IMG/VR virus record: IMGVR_UViG_3300017748_000062
Coordinates: 1-30,630 of that record
DNA: 30,630 nucleotides
Strand: one strand, 5' to 3'
Origin: a virus
Below the pieces are notes generated by a model. The model ran no database searches, had not been told where the DNA came from, and saw only the letters and a program-made list of their open reading frames with translations. This document shows, piece by piece, positions 23,371 to 29,098 of the stretch. The position numbers were made by a program, and so were the translations under genes. Positions within the stretch are counted from its first letter, which is position 1; the number at the start of each line of letters is the position of its first letter.

Positions 23371-24072
23371 ATGACAGCAAATACAAAAACAAAGACGGTC
23401 CAAGTTTCTACTTGGAAGAACATAGTTGCAACTTGTATTCGCATTGCGAAAGATGAGGCAACGTTGGACAAGGCCAAGCAATCGATTAGCCATGAGATCG
23501 CTTCTCTCCTTGTCGATAAGATGAAAGGCAAAGGCGAAACGATGGATCGCGCAAAAGACTGGTTTAAAAACCAGTGTGCGAAGCATTTACCGAAGGGTGA
23601 CAAAAAGGTTCATCTTGAGAAGGTTTCAAACCGCTTGAAAGATGCGGTGATCTTTGTGCCCTACCTTGAGAGCGGTGTTTCTTTCGATAAGCCATTGACC
23701 AAAAAGCAAGCCTTGCTCGTAAATGGCCATTCTACTAGCGCGATAAGTGGAAAGGAGATTGCCGAAATGAGGGGAGAAGATTGGGCGAAAGCTTACCAAG
23801 ACATTAGAAAGCGTTTCGGAGTTGCTACGCTCAAGAAGCAAATGGCAGCAAAGGGTACCGATGATGAGACAGAAGAAGAGCTTGATATGGATCTTTTCTT
23901 CGATACCGCTCGAATCGGTTTAGCGACTGCCCGCAAGACGGTCGACCCATTAGAAAAGGCAAAGGATCATTTCACTGAGATGGTTAATCTGTTCCCTAAT
24001 CTAAGCAAGCAAGAGGTTTCCTTTCTGGAAGCTCATATGTCAAAAAGAGGCTACAAGCTGGTAAAGGCTTAA
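23371..24072 (+). CDS. Stand-alone (moron-like) helical protein, function unknown
   Basis: A 233-residue protein, basic in the first half and acidic at about 164-175 (DDETEEELDMDLFF). It is predicted largely helical, with no recognised domain. It is the only plus-strand gene between the minus-strand block and the promoter at 24294, has its own promoter and ends at a perfect intrinsic terminator 14 bp after the stop. That organisation is typical of a moron, an autonomously expressed cargo gene, often for repression, exclusion or anti-defence. The flanks share an 11-bp direct repeat (ATGTTGATAGG at 23265 and 24261) and inverted GGGAAAC motifs. GGGTGCT lies just before the ATG, but no good Shine-Dalgarno is present. 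Confidence 0.75.
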   Translation: MTANTKTKTVQVSTWKNIVATCIRIAKDEATLDKAKQSISHEIASLLVDKMKGKGETMDRAKDWFKNQCAKHLPKGDKKVHLEKVSNRLKDAVIFVPYLESGVSFDKPLTKKQALLVNGHSTSAISGKEIAEMRGEDWAKAYQDIRKRFGVATLKKQMAAKGTDDETEEELDMDLFFDTARIGLATARKTVDPLEKAKDHFTEMVNLFPNLSKQEVSFLEAHMSKRGYKLVKA

Positions 24073-24085
24073 CCTCACCAAATGC

Positions 24086-24121
24086 AAGCCCCGTGCGGAT
24101 CAAACCGCACGGGGCTTTTTT
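24086..24121 (+). terminator. Intrinsic terminator
   Basis: A 13-bp perfect stem AAGCCCCGTGCGG / CCGCACGGGGCTT (24086-24098 and 24105-24117) with a 6-nt loop ATCAAA, running into six T (24116-24121). It ends the stand-alone gene. It is the only textbook terminator in the window. Confidence 0.95.
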
Positions 24122-24293
24122 CGTGCCTGCATCCCAAACCCTTCCCAGTGTTTCCCGTTTCCCGATCCTTGCGCCCCGATTCCCGAAACCGGATCCACGA
24201 TTTACCGATCAAAGATTTATTGACCACGCCACCGGTGGGGGGTCCACTTTTTATGGCGCGATGTTGATAGGTATATATGTGTAGAGAAAAAAA
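24122..24293. other. Intergenic region with inverted GGGAAAC motifs
   Basis: No gene seen. It holds GTTTCCC at 24150-24156 and 24157-24163 and GATTCCC at 24178-24184, the reverse complement of the GGGAAAC motifs in the leader of the preceding gene. It also has a CCACCGGTGG palindrome near 24228 and the second ATGTTGATAGG at 24261. These mark it as the right-hand counterpart of the left flank of the stand-alone gene. Confidence 0.6.
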
Positions 24294-24321
24294 TTGACGG
24301 ACCCCCTCTAATAAGCATAAT
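24294..24321 (+). promoter_or_regulatory. Sigma-70 promoter, leaderless geometry
   Basis: TTGACG (24294-24299), 16-bp spacer, CATAAT (24316-24321), then 5 nt to the ATG at 24327. Transcription would start at the ATG. This is the same architecture as at 2782 and 25143. Confidence 0.65.
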
Positions 24322-24326
24322 GAGAT

Positions 24327-24566
24327 ATGGAAGAATCGTATTATCAAAAGAATAAGAAGGCGCGATTGGATTACCAAAATAAGTATTACGAGCGCAATAA
24401 ACAGGAGCGACTACGAAAATTAGAGCTGTTGGCTTTCCTTGAGCCAGAAGAATTTGAAGAATCGCGGAAAAAGTTAGCGCGTTATAATGCTGCTTACTAC
24501 CGTAAAAACCGCAAACGTATTCGCCAACAGAGAAAAAACCTTATAAAATCAAGGAAAAGGCAATAG
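24327..24566 (+). CDS. Small, highly basic helical protein
   Basis: A 79-residue protein, very rich in Lys, Arg and Tyr. It holds two related segments, YYQKNKKARLDYQNKYYERN (about 5-24) and AAYYRKNRKRIRQQRKNLIK (about 54-73), separated by an acidic stretch LEPEEFEES. The repeated YY-x-KN-x-K pattern suggests a nucleic-acid-binding helix. I recall similar YYxKNxxK segments in uncharacterised viral proteins, with no function known. It has its own promoter and ends in TAG just before copy 2 of the 67-bp repeat. It could bind the iteron array next to it, which is inference. Confidence 0.65.
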   Translation: MEESYYQKNKKARLDYQNKYYERNKQERLRKLELLAFLEPEEFEESRKKLARYNAAYYRKNRKRIRQQRKNLIKSRKRQ

Positions 24567-24567
24567 C

Positions 24568-24634
24568 TTTGGTGCTGTAATTATTTCCCTACATATATAA
24601 AAACTTTTCTTTAAACCCTTTGGTGCTGTAATTA
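24568..24634 (+). repeat. 67-bp exact direct repeat, copy 2
   Basis: Identical to 2650-2716, starting 2 bp after the stop of the basic-protein gene. As in copy 1, the element sits directly after a stop codon and before a short divergent-looking control region, and again begins and ends with TTTGGTGCTGTAATTA. Confidence 0.95.
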
Positions 24635-24701
24635 CTAATTACGGCACCACATCACATTTATAAAAGTTTTTTCTTTGCAAATGAAAATAATTACAGCACC
24701 A
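24619..24701. repeat. Iteron array with near-symmetric arms
   Basis: Forward iterons at 24568-24583 and 24619-24634 face reverse copies at 24636-24649 (TAATTACGGCACCA) and 24688-24701 (TAATTACAGCACCA). The spacing on both sides is 51-52 bp, so four sites lie nearly mirror-symmetric about 24635. The spacers CATATATAAAAACTTTTC and CATTTATAAAAGTTTTTTC are direct, not inverted, relatives of each other. Such arrays suit cooperative binding of a regulator or initiator protein. The NUMOD4-like gene begins 9 bp later. Confidence 0.75.
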
Positions 24702-24709
24702 TAGATGAA

Positions 24710-25132
24710 ATGAAGATGACCTTAAATGAAATCGAAGGCGCACGAGACTACTCGCTCACCGACACAAACCACGTTTACAACAACCAAACGAACAAGCGAT
24801 TAACTCGATATTGGTCTTCACGTGGTTACTATACAACGATACGCTCTGATGGGGGCCGCCCATGCCGTTTCTACCATGACGAACAGCAACTAAAGTTACC
24901 AGAAACAACCTCGCTCCCAAAAAACATCAGAACTATACCAGATTACCCTAATTACGGAATCACCCCTTACGGAGCAGTGTGGCGTATGTCAGGGACTAGA
25001 AACATCCGCCCACACATCGTCACAGAACAGGATAGGGGAGACACGCCTTACGTTCAAATACGCAACAAGTATGGTAAACGGCACAACAAAAAGGTCTCAG
25101 GGTTGGTGGAACAGGTCTGGCCTGAGGTGTAG
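24710..25132 (+). CDS. Protein with two NUMOD4-like units, no nuclease domain
   Basis: A 140-residue protein. Two stretches resemble NUMOD4, the DNA-binding module of HNH homing endonucleases: about 12-45 (DYSLTDTNHVYNNQTNKRLT, then GYYTTIRSDGG) and about 76-136 (IPDYPNYGITPYGAVWRMSG, then YVQIRN and VSGLVEQVW). No HNH or GIY-YIG nuclease motif follows, so it may be a degenerated homing endonuclease or a DNA-binding protein derived from one. It lies directly after the iteron array, which makes it a candidate to bind those sites; this is inference. The ATG at 24710 is used; another in-frame ATG lies 6 bp later. It ends in TAG. Confidence 0.65.
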   Translation: MKMTLNEIEGARDYSLTDTNHVYNNQTNKRLTRYWSSRGYYTTIRSDGGRPCRFYHDEQQLKLPETTSLPKNIRTIPDYPNYGITPYGAVWRMSGTRNIRPHIVTEQDRGDTPYVQIRNKYGKRHNKKVSGLVEQVWPEV

Positions 25133-25142
25133 GGACCTAATC

Positions 25143-25170
25143 TTGACATATAACAATAAATATATAGAAT
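25143..25170 (+). promoter_or_regulatory. Sigma-70 promoter of the head operon, leaderless geometry
   Basis: Perfect TTGACA (25143-25148), 16-bp AT-rich spacer, TAGAAT (25165-25170), then 8 nt to the portal ATG at 25179. Transcription would start 1-2 nt before the ATG. It overlaps the region right after the upstream stop (25132). Confidence 0.7.
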
Positions 25171-25178
25171 AATCCCGC

Positions 25179-27395
25179 ATGTCTAATCTCCACGAACTTG
25201 ACGGCCTAGAACTCAGCCCCTTTGATGAGAAAGGCAAGAAGGTCGAAACACGCTTACGGGACGTAAAAAGTGCGGTATCTATATTCAACACTTTACTAAA
25301 AGCTGATGAAGGTAGCGCCGTAAATCGCTCACGAATTGACAGTATGTTTGACGGTGTTGCGCCCTACAGCCAATCACAGTTAGCGGCTAGTGGTCAGGGA
25401 CTCAAGACCAACTTGAACTTTGGAGAAGCACAGCGTTTACTAGATATCTCTCTTTCGGCCTACGTTGACCTCTACAGCTCTTTGGAGCGCCTTGTGGAAG
25501 TCAAGTCCACAACAGGTGAGCGGAGCGAGCAGGGGCCAAAAGAGGACATTGTAGCGGAAGAACTAACAAACCTCTTCCGCCGATGGCCAGAGTTTCACAG
25601 CAGCTACCTAAGGTTATGCACACAGTTCGTTAAGCATGGTGTTGGGATTACTTATTTTGATTCACCAGAAGACTGGAAGTTCCGTGTCGGGGGTTTCTCA
25701 GACATCTTAATACCGCGACAGTCTCAAGCAACAGAAGACGCAATCGATATCGCTGTTGGACGCCGACGTTACCACTTACATGAACTTCATAACTTCATTA
25801 AAAATGAAAAGGCCGCTAAAGCGGTCGGTTGGAATATAGCAGAAGTAAAACGTGCGATGCTCAAGAACGTCCGCACATCAAGCCGAAGCAATGGTGGTAA
25901 CACCTACTCTGACTACGAAGAACTACAAGTAGAAATTAAGAACAACGATCTCTATACTGGACACCAAAACCCTACCGTCGACGTGCTCCATTACTGGGTG
26001 CGTGAACTCGACGGTAGTGTGAGCCATTACATATCCGCTGAGACTGATCCTAAAAATTTCATGTATAAAAAGGTCAGCCGCTACGATACACCCGAGCAGG
26101 CGTATATCTTCTTCACATATGGAGTTGGTAGCAATGGCACTTATCATTCCATTAGAGGACTCGGCCAGCGGATCTTCTCCCACGTTCAAACAAGTAACCG
26201 ACTACGTTGCCAGCAGATAGATGGTGCAATGTTAGCGTCGGCTGTAATGATTCAGCCAGAAAACCAACGCTCGTTGGACGAACTCAGCTTTACTTTCTAT
26301 GGCGCGTATGCCGTGATGTCACCTAACGTCAAGATTGTTGAAAAGGCTATCCCGAACTTAGGCACAGCGGTCCAACCAGCCTTGCAGGATTTGACGCAGC
26401 AACTTTCGTTGAACACCGACACAATGTCTCCGTATGGGCCAAACCAGACTTCGCCCTACAAGAACCAGATGCAGGTTGTAGCGGACATGGATGTAGCTAC
26501 ACGTATTAGTGGATCAACACTAAACCTCTTTTATTCAAGTTGGACTCGCCTGATGCGCGAGATGGTGCGCCGTGTTATTCAGGTAAAACGACCTGACGCG
26601 GCGATTAAAGATTTCTTCGACCGTTGTGAGAAACGGGGCGTAGATAAAGAATTCATTAAAAAATTAGATGTCGCACAGACCAAAGCAGTTCGTTCCATTG
26701 GCAATGGATCGCAAGCAAACAGACTCGTCTCGCTTCGCGAGCTTCAAGGAATTAGTGGGCAATTCGATGACATTGGTCGCCGCAACCTTACTCGTGACAT
26801 CGTTAGCACTCGTGTCGGTCACGACCTCGCGGATCGCTACGTTCCGGCGCAAGAGTCAGAAAGACAGTCGGTAGATACTAAAATCGCCTACCTTGAGAAC
26901 CAACAGTTGCAACAAGGACGACCTGTCCCAGTTGTGTCTAGTGAGTTACATGGTCAACACTTACAGTTACATGTCCCATTGCTTCAGCAGTTTATACAAT
27001 CAATGGATGAAGGGCAAGCAGACCCACAGCAAGTTCTTCCAGCATTGCAGGCACTTTACCAACACATTAGTGAGACCGCCCAATACGCCGCTGGTGATCC
27101 CGCATTGGAGCCAGTAGTTGCCAACACAAGACAGGTCCTTCAATTCGCTGAGGAAGCAATCAACAACACCATGAAGGCGTTGGAAAAGATTCAGAGAGAA
27201 CAACAACAAATTTCTGAAGATGGGGGTGGACAACCTCAAATGTCTGAGGTAGACATGAAGCTACAGAAGGCGCAAGTCGATATGCAGATCACGCAGCAGA
27301 AGGCTGAACTAGACATGGCTATCAAGCAAAGAAAGTTCGACCAAGAGCAAACGATTCGCGACGCGGAAGCCGCCTTGAAGTTTCGTGAACAATAA
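25179..27395 (+). CDS. Portal protein (head-tail connector)
   Basis: A 738-residue protein with the features of a podovirus-type portal: an alpha-rich N-terminal wing (about 75-140, LNFGEAQRLLDISLSAYVDL), a central clip/stem region with SPYGPNQTSPYKNQMQ (about 417-432), and a long C-terminal helical barrel or coiled coil rich in Gln/Lys/Asp (about 660-738, KLQKAQVDMQITQQKAELDM). Gene order portal, small protein, scaffold, major capsid is the usual head operon and supports the call. It forms the dodecameric ring through which TerL pumps DNA. A sigma-70 promoter ends 8 nt before the ATG and no Shine-Dalgarno is seen. The next gene starts 2 nt after the stop. I recognise it from architecture and context rather than from one diagnostic motif. 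Confidence 0.85.
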   Translation: MSNLHELDGLELSPFDEKGKKVETRLRDVKSAVSIFNTLLKADEGSAVNRSRIDSMFDGVAPYSQSQLAASGQGLKTNLNFGEAQRLLDISLSAYVDLYSSLERLVEVKSTTGERSEQGPKEDIVAEELTNLFRRWPEFHSSYLRLCTQFVKHGVGITYFDSPEDWKFRVGGFSDILIPRQSQATEDAIDIAVGRRRYHLHELHNFIKNEKAAKAVGWNIAEVKRAMLKNVRTSSRSNGGNTYSDYEELQVEIKNNDLYTGHQNPTVDVLHYWVRELDGSVSHYISAETDPKNFMYKKVSRYDTPEQAYIFFTYGVGSNGTYHSIRGLGQRIFSHVQTSNRLRCQQIDGAMLASAVMIQPENQRSLDELSFTFYGAYAVMSPNVKIVEKAIPNLGTAVQPALQDLTQQLSLNTDTMSPYGPNQTSPYKNQMQVVADMDVATRISGSTLNLFYSSWTRLMREMVRRVIQVKRPDAAIKDFFDRCEKRGVDKEFIKKLDVAQTKAVRSIGNGSQANRLVSLRELQGISGQFDDIGRRNLTRDIVSTRVGHDLADRYVPAQESERQSVDTKIAYLENQQLQQGRPVPVVSSELHGQHLQLHVPLLQQFIQSMDEGQADPQQVLPALQALYQHISETAQYAAGDPALEPVVANTRQVLQFAEEAINNTMKALEKIQREQQQISEDGGGQPQMSEVDMKLQKAQVDMQITQQKAELDMAIKQRKFDQEQTIRDAEAALKFREQ

Positions 27396-27397
27396 AA

Positions 27398-27694
27398 ATG
27401 CCAACTAGAAAGAAAACCACTGTCCCAATTAAGCTGGAGCACTGGTTCAAAGATTTAAAGTCAGTTACAAAGTTGCGGGAGTTACTAGAAGACCCCTGCT
27501 TGCAGCAGGCTATTGCTATTTTGAAAGAGGCCTCTGGCCCAACGGTTACGTCGTTGGACGCAGACCCGCAAGCGAACAGCCATAAACTGGCTTGGTATGC
27601 GGGATACAGGGATGCCTTTAATGATCTGGAGAAGCTGACCCATAGGCCCTCCACAACTAAACCTAACCAACCAGACGAATGGACTCACCTGTAG
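27398..27694 (+). CDS. Small protein of the head operon, function unknown
   Basis: A 98-residue protein between portal and scaffold. The N-terminus is basic (MPTRKKTTVPIKLEHWF), the middle helical (LRELLEDPCLQQAIAILKEA), and a second helix (HKLAWYAGYRDAFNDLEKL) precedes a Pro/Thr-rich tail. Small helical proteins of this kind are common between portal and scaffold genes in podoviruses, without an established role. The ATG follows the portal stop by 2 nt. Its last 16 bp overlap the scaffold gene in another frame. It ends in TAG, and a second in-frame TAG follows within 20 bp, so here TAG clearly acts as a stop. Confidence 0.75.
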   Translation: MPTRKKTTVPIKLEHWFKDLKSVTKLRELLEDPCLQQAIAILKEASGPTVTSLDADPQANSHKLAWYAGYRDAFNDLEKLTHRPSTTKPNQPDEWTHL

Positions 27695-28290
27695 AAACCC
27701 CCGAAGCCGTAGAAGCCGAAGTTGTTGATAACGTAGAAAGCTTACCCGACGCCAACGAACCCCAAAGTTTTGAAGCCTCACTAGAAGCCGCCTTTGCTAA
27801 TATTAACCAAGAGATCTCTGAACCCGAAGAGGAAACTATTGAGGAAGAACCTGTCGCAGAAGAGGTTGAGGAGGAGGTCGAAGCGGTAGAGGAGACCGAA
27901 GAAGTTGAGGAAAGCGAACCCGTCGCTGAAGAAACAGAAGAAACCTCTGACGAAGAGACCAGCCCCTTAGATGAGCTAACAGAAGACATCGGTGACGAGT
28001 GGACCCCGAAAGCGGCTAACCGATTCAAGGAACTTAAAACCGAGTTAAAATCTAACCGTTCCGAATTAGACCAATTAAGGCAAAAGTCTACAGAATACGA
28101 GTCCAAGATACAGGAATTAACAGCCCTTGCAGATAATAAAGATGTAGAACAGCTACAATCACGCCTTGCTGAGTTTGAACAGCAGCAAGCACTCACAAAC
28201 CTTGAACAAACCGAGGCATATCAAGCCGCTGTATCTACCCCTTTATCTGAATTAGTAGAGCAAGCAGACCAAATTGCTGACAAATACTAG
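27679..28290 (+). CDS. Scaffold protein, N-terminal half ending at an in-frame amber
   Basis: 203 residues up to a TAG at 28288-28290. The first half is extremely acidic (Glu-rich, about 45-105), then DEWTPKAANRFKELKTELKS (about 111-130) leads into a heptad-rich coiled coil (LDQLRQKSTEYESKIQELTA). Acidic, coiled-coil proteins encoded between portal and major capsid are capsid scaffolds. The same frame stays open for 201 further codons after the TAG (to 28896) with matching composition, so the intact product would have about 405 residues. Either the amber is read through, giving a short and a long form, or the gene is broken by a point mutation or base-calling error. The start overlaps the previous gene by 16 bp; no Shine-Dalgarno. 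Confidence 0.85.
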   Translation: MDSPVETPEAVEAEVVDNVESLPDANEPQSFEASLEAAFANINQEISEPEEETIEEEPVAEEVEEEVEAVEETEEVEESEPVAEETEETSDEETSPLDELTEDIGDEWTPKAANRFKELKTELKSNRSELDQLRQKSTEYESKIQELTALADNKDVEQLQSRLAEFEQQQALTNLEQTEAYQAAVSTPLSELVEQADQIADKY

Positions 28291-28410
28291 GTAGATTCAG
28301 ACGCTTTAGTAGATGTTATCGCTTTAGACGACCCCGACGAGCAGGAAGCGCAGCTTTCTGAGCTATTACCAGACGCCTCAGACAGAGATAAAGCCCGAAT
28401 CTTCCGTATT

Positions 28411-28896
28411 ATGGAGGACGTAAACCCTATTTTAGACCGAAGACAACACCTTTATGAGAACGCAGAGGCCGCTTTAGCTGAAGCAACACAACTAGAAGAA
28501 CAAAAAACACTAGCCGCGACAGCAGAAAAAGCACAATTAAGACAAAATGTGACCCGAAATGTAGTCGAAAGAGTGCAACAGAAGCTACCTTTCCTTAAAG
28601 GACTCGAAGAAGTCAATATGGAGAGTATCCAACAGAAGGCTTCTGATACAGATCCCTCTGTCCTGCACCCCGTAGACCATGCCTATAACTCTGTTTCCGC
28701 GCAGCTTTTACCTACTATCGTCAAAAATTACCTACGATCACAGAAAGAGATCGAGGTATTAACGAATCAGTTAGCTGAATACGAGGAAGCAGAGCCAGCG
28801 ATGTCTGGCCAGACTAAAGCTACCGCAGATCCCTCAGGTCTTACAGATGATATGACCTTTGAGCAGCGAATCAACGCCGCCTTAGGAGCCGTGTGA
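28411..28896 (+). CDS. Scaffold protein, C-terminal half (after the amber)
   Basis: In the same frame as the upstream half; the open frame actually resumes at 28291, straight after the amber. The 40 codons before the first ATG (28411) also look coding (VDSDALVDVIALDDPDEQEA), which argues for a continuous protein rather than a separate gene starting at 28411. The region is helical and acidic (AEAALAEATQLEEQKTLAAT), then KLPFLKGLEEVNMES, and ends with a typical scaffold C-terminus, SGLTDDMTFEQRINAALGAV, of the sort that contacts the capsid protein. If the amber is not read through, this half could be made only by internal initiation, for which no signal is seen. Confidence 0.75.
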   Translation: MEDVNPILDRRQHLYENAEAALAEATQLEEQKTLAATAEKAQLRQNVTRNVVERVQQKLPFLKGLEEVNMESIQQKASDTDPSVLHPVDHAYNSVSAQLLPTIVKNYLRSQKEIEVLTNQLAEYEEAEPAMSGQTKATADPSGLTDDMTFEQRINAALGAV

Positions 28897-28902
28897 CCCC
28901 CG

Positions 28903-28930
28903 TTGACAGATCTCCAGACAATGATAAGAT
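28903..28930 (+). promoter_or_regulatory. Candidate sigma-70 promoter upstream of the capsid gene
   Basis: Perfect TTGACA (28903-28908), 16-bp spacer, TAAGAT (28925-28930, 4 of 6 to consensus). The predicted leader to the capsid ATG is about 160 nt and holds two direct repeats. This separates capsid expression from the scaffold gene and would allow higher capsid output. A second, AT-rich -10-like stretch (TTATTTATTTAAAAT, 29083-29097) lies directly before the ATG and may add a leaderless start. Confidence 0.55.
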
Positions 28931-28944
28931 GCACTTATCAGTTG

Positions 28945-29026
28945 GGTTGCTCTAGCCTTAAATAGTTCTAAACAACTGGTAAAGCACATAGAAACTCCGG
29001 TTGCTCTAGCCATTGATTAGTTCTAA
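28945..29026 (+). repeat. Direct repeats in the capsid leader
   Basis: GGTTGCTCTAGCC...TAGTTCTAA occurs at 28945-28971 and 28999-29026, spaced 54 bp; the 7 central bases differ. The first copy lies in the loop of CAGTTG/CAACTG arms (28939-28944, 28973-28978). They may be protein-binding or RNA-structure elements that set capsid expression. The AACTGGTAAAGCAC stretch resembles a tRNA D-arm, but no tRNA folds. Confidence 0.7.
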
Positions 29027-29098
29027 GAGGTTCGCCCTAAAACTCTTTAGTTTCCGACCACGTTGGCTGGAAGCGCAAACCCTTATTTATTTAAAATC

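Noticed and set aside
23194-23586. 130-codon minus-strand frame opposite the start of the stand-alone gene
   Set aside because: It lacks a promoter, runs through the plus-strand promoter and leader, and the plus-strand gene has its own terminator.
2650-24634. A 22-kb mobile element bounded by the 67-bp repeats
   Set aside because: The interval includes likely essential virion genes and no integrase or transposase. The repeats have internal iteron structure, which fits a regulatory element better.
27663-28196. 177-codon Ser-rich minus-strand frame
   Set aside because: Antisense of the Glu-rich scaffold region; Ser/Val low complexity comes from GAA/GAG codons read backwards.
27679-28896. Genome-wide reassignment of TAG to an amino acid
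   Set aside because: TAG ends several genes at sensible positions, and the 10-kb giant gene, TerL, portal and capsid contain no internal TAG. A second TAG closely follows the one at 27692.
28945-29026. CRISPR-like repeats
   Set aside because: Only two copies, different core length, and no spacer array or cas gene.
28945-29045. tRNA-like sequence in the capsid leader (AACTGGTAAAGCAC, GAGGTTCGCCC)
   Set aside because: D-arm-like and T-loop-like pieces exist, but the T-arm lacks the required C61 pairing and A58, and no acceptor stem forms.
29063-29098. Upstream TTG start for the capsid protein
   Set aside because: It would add 12 residues with no conserved look; the ATG at 29099 follows an AT-rich stretch directly and gives a typical N-terminus.
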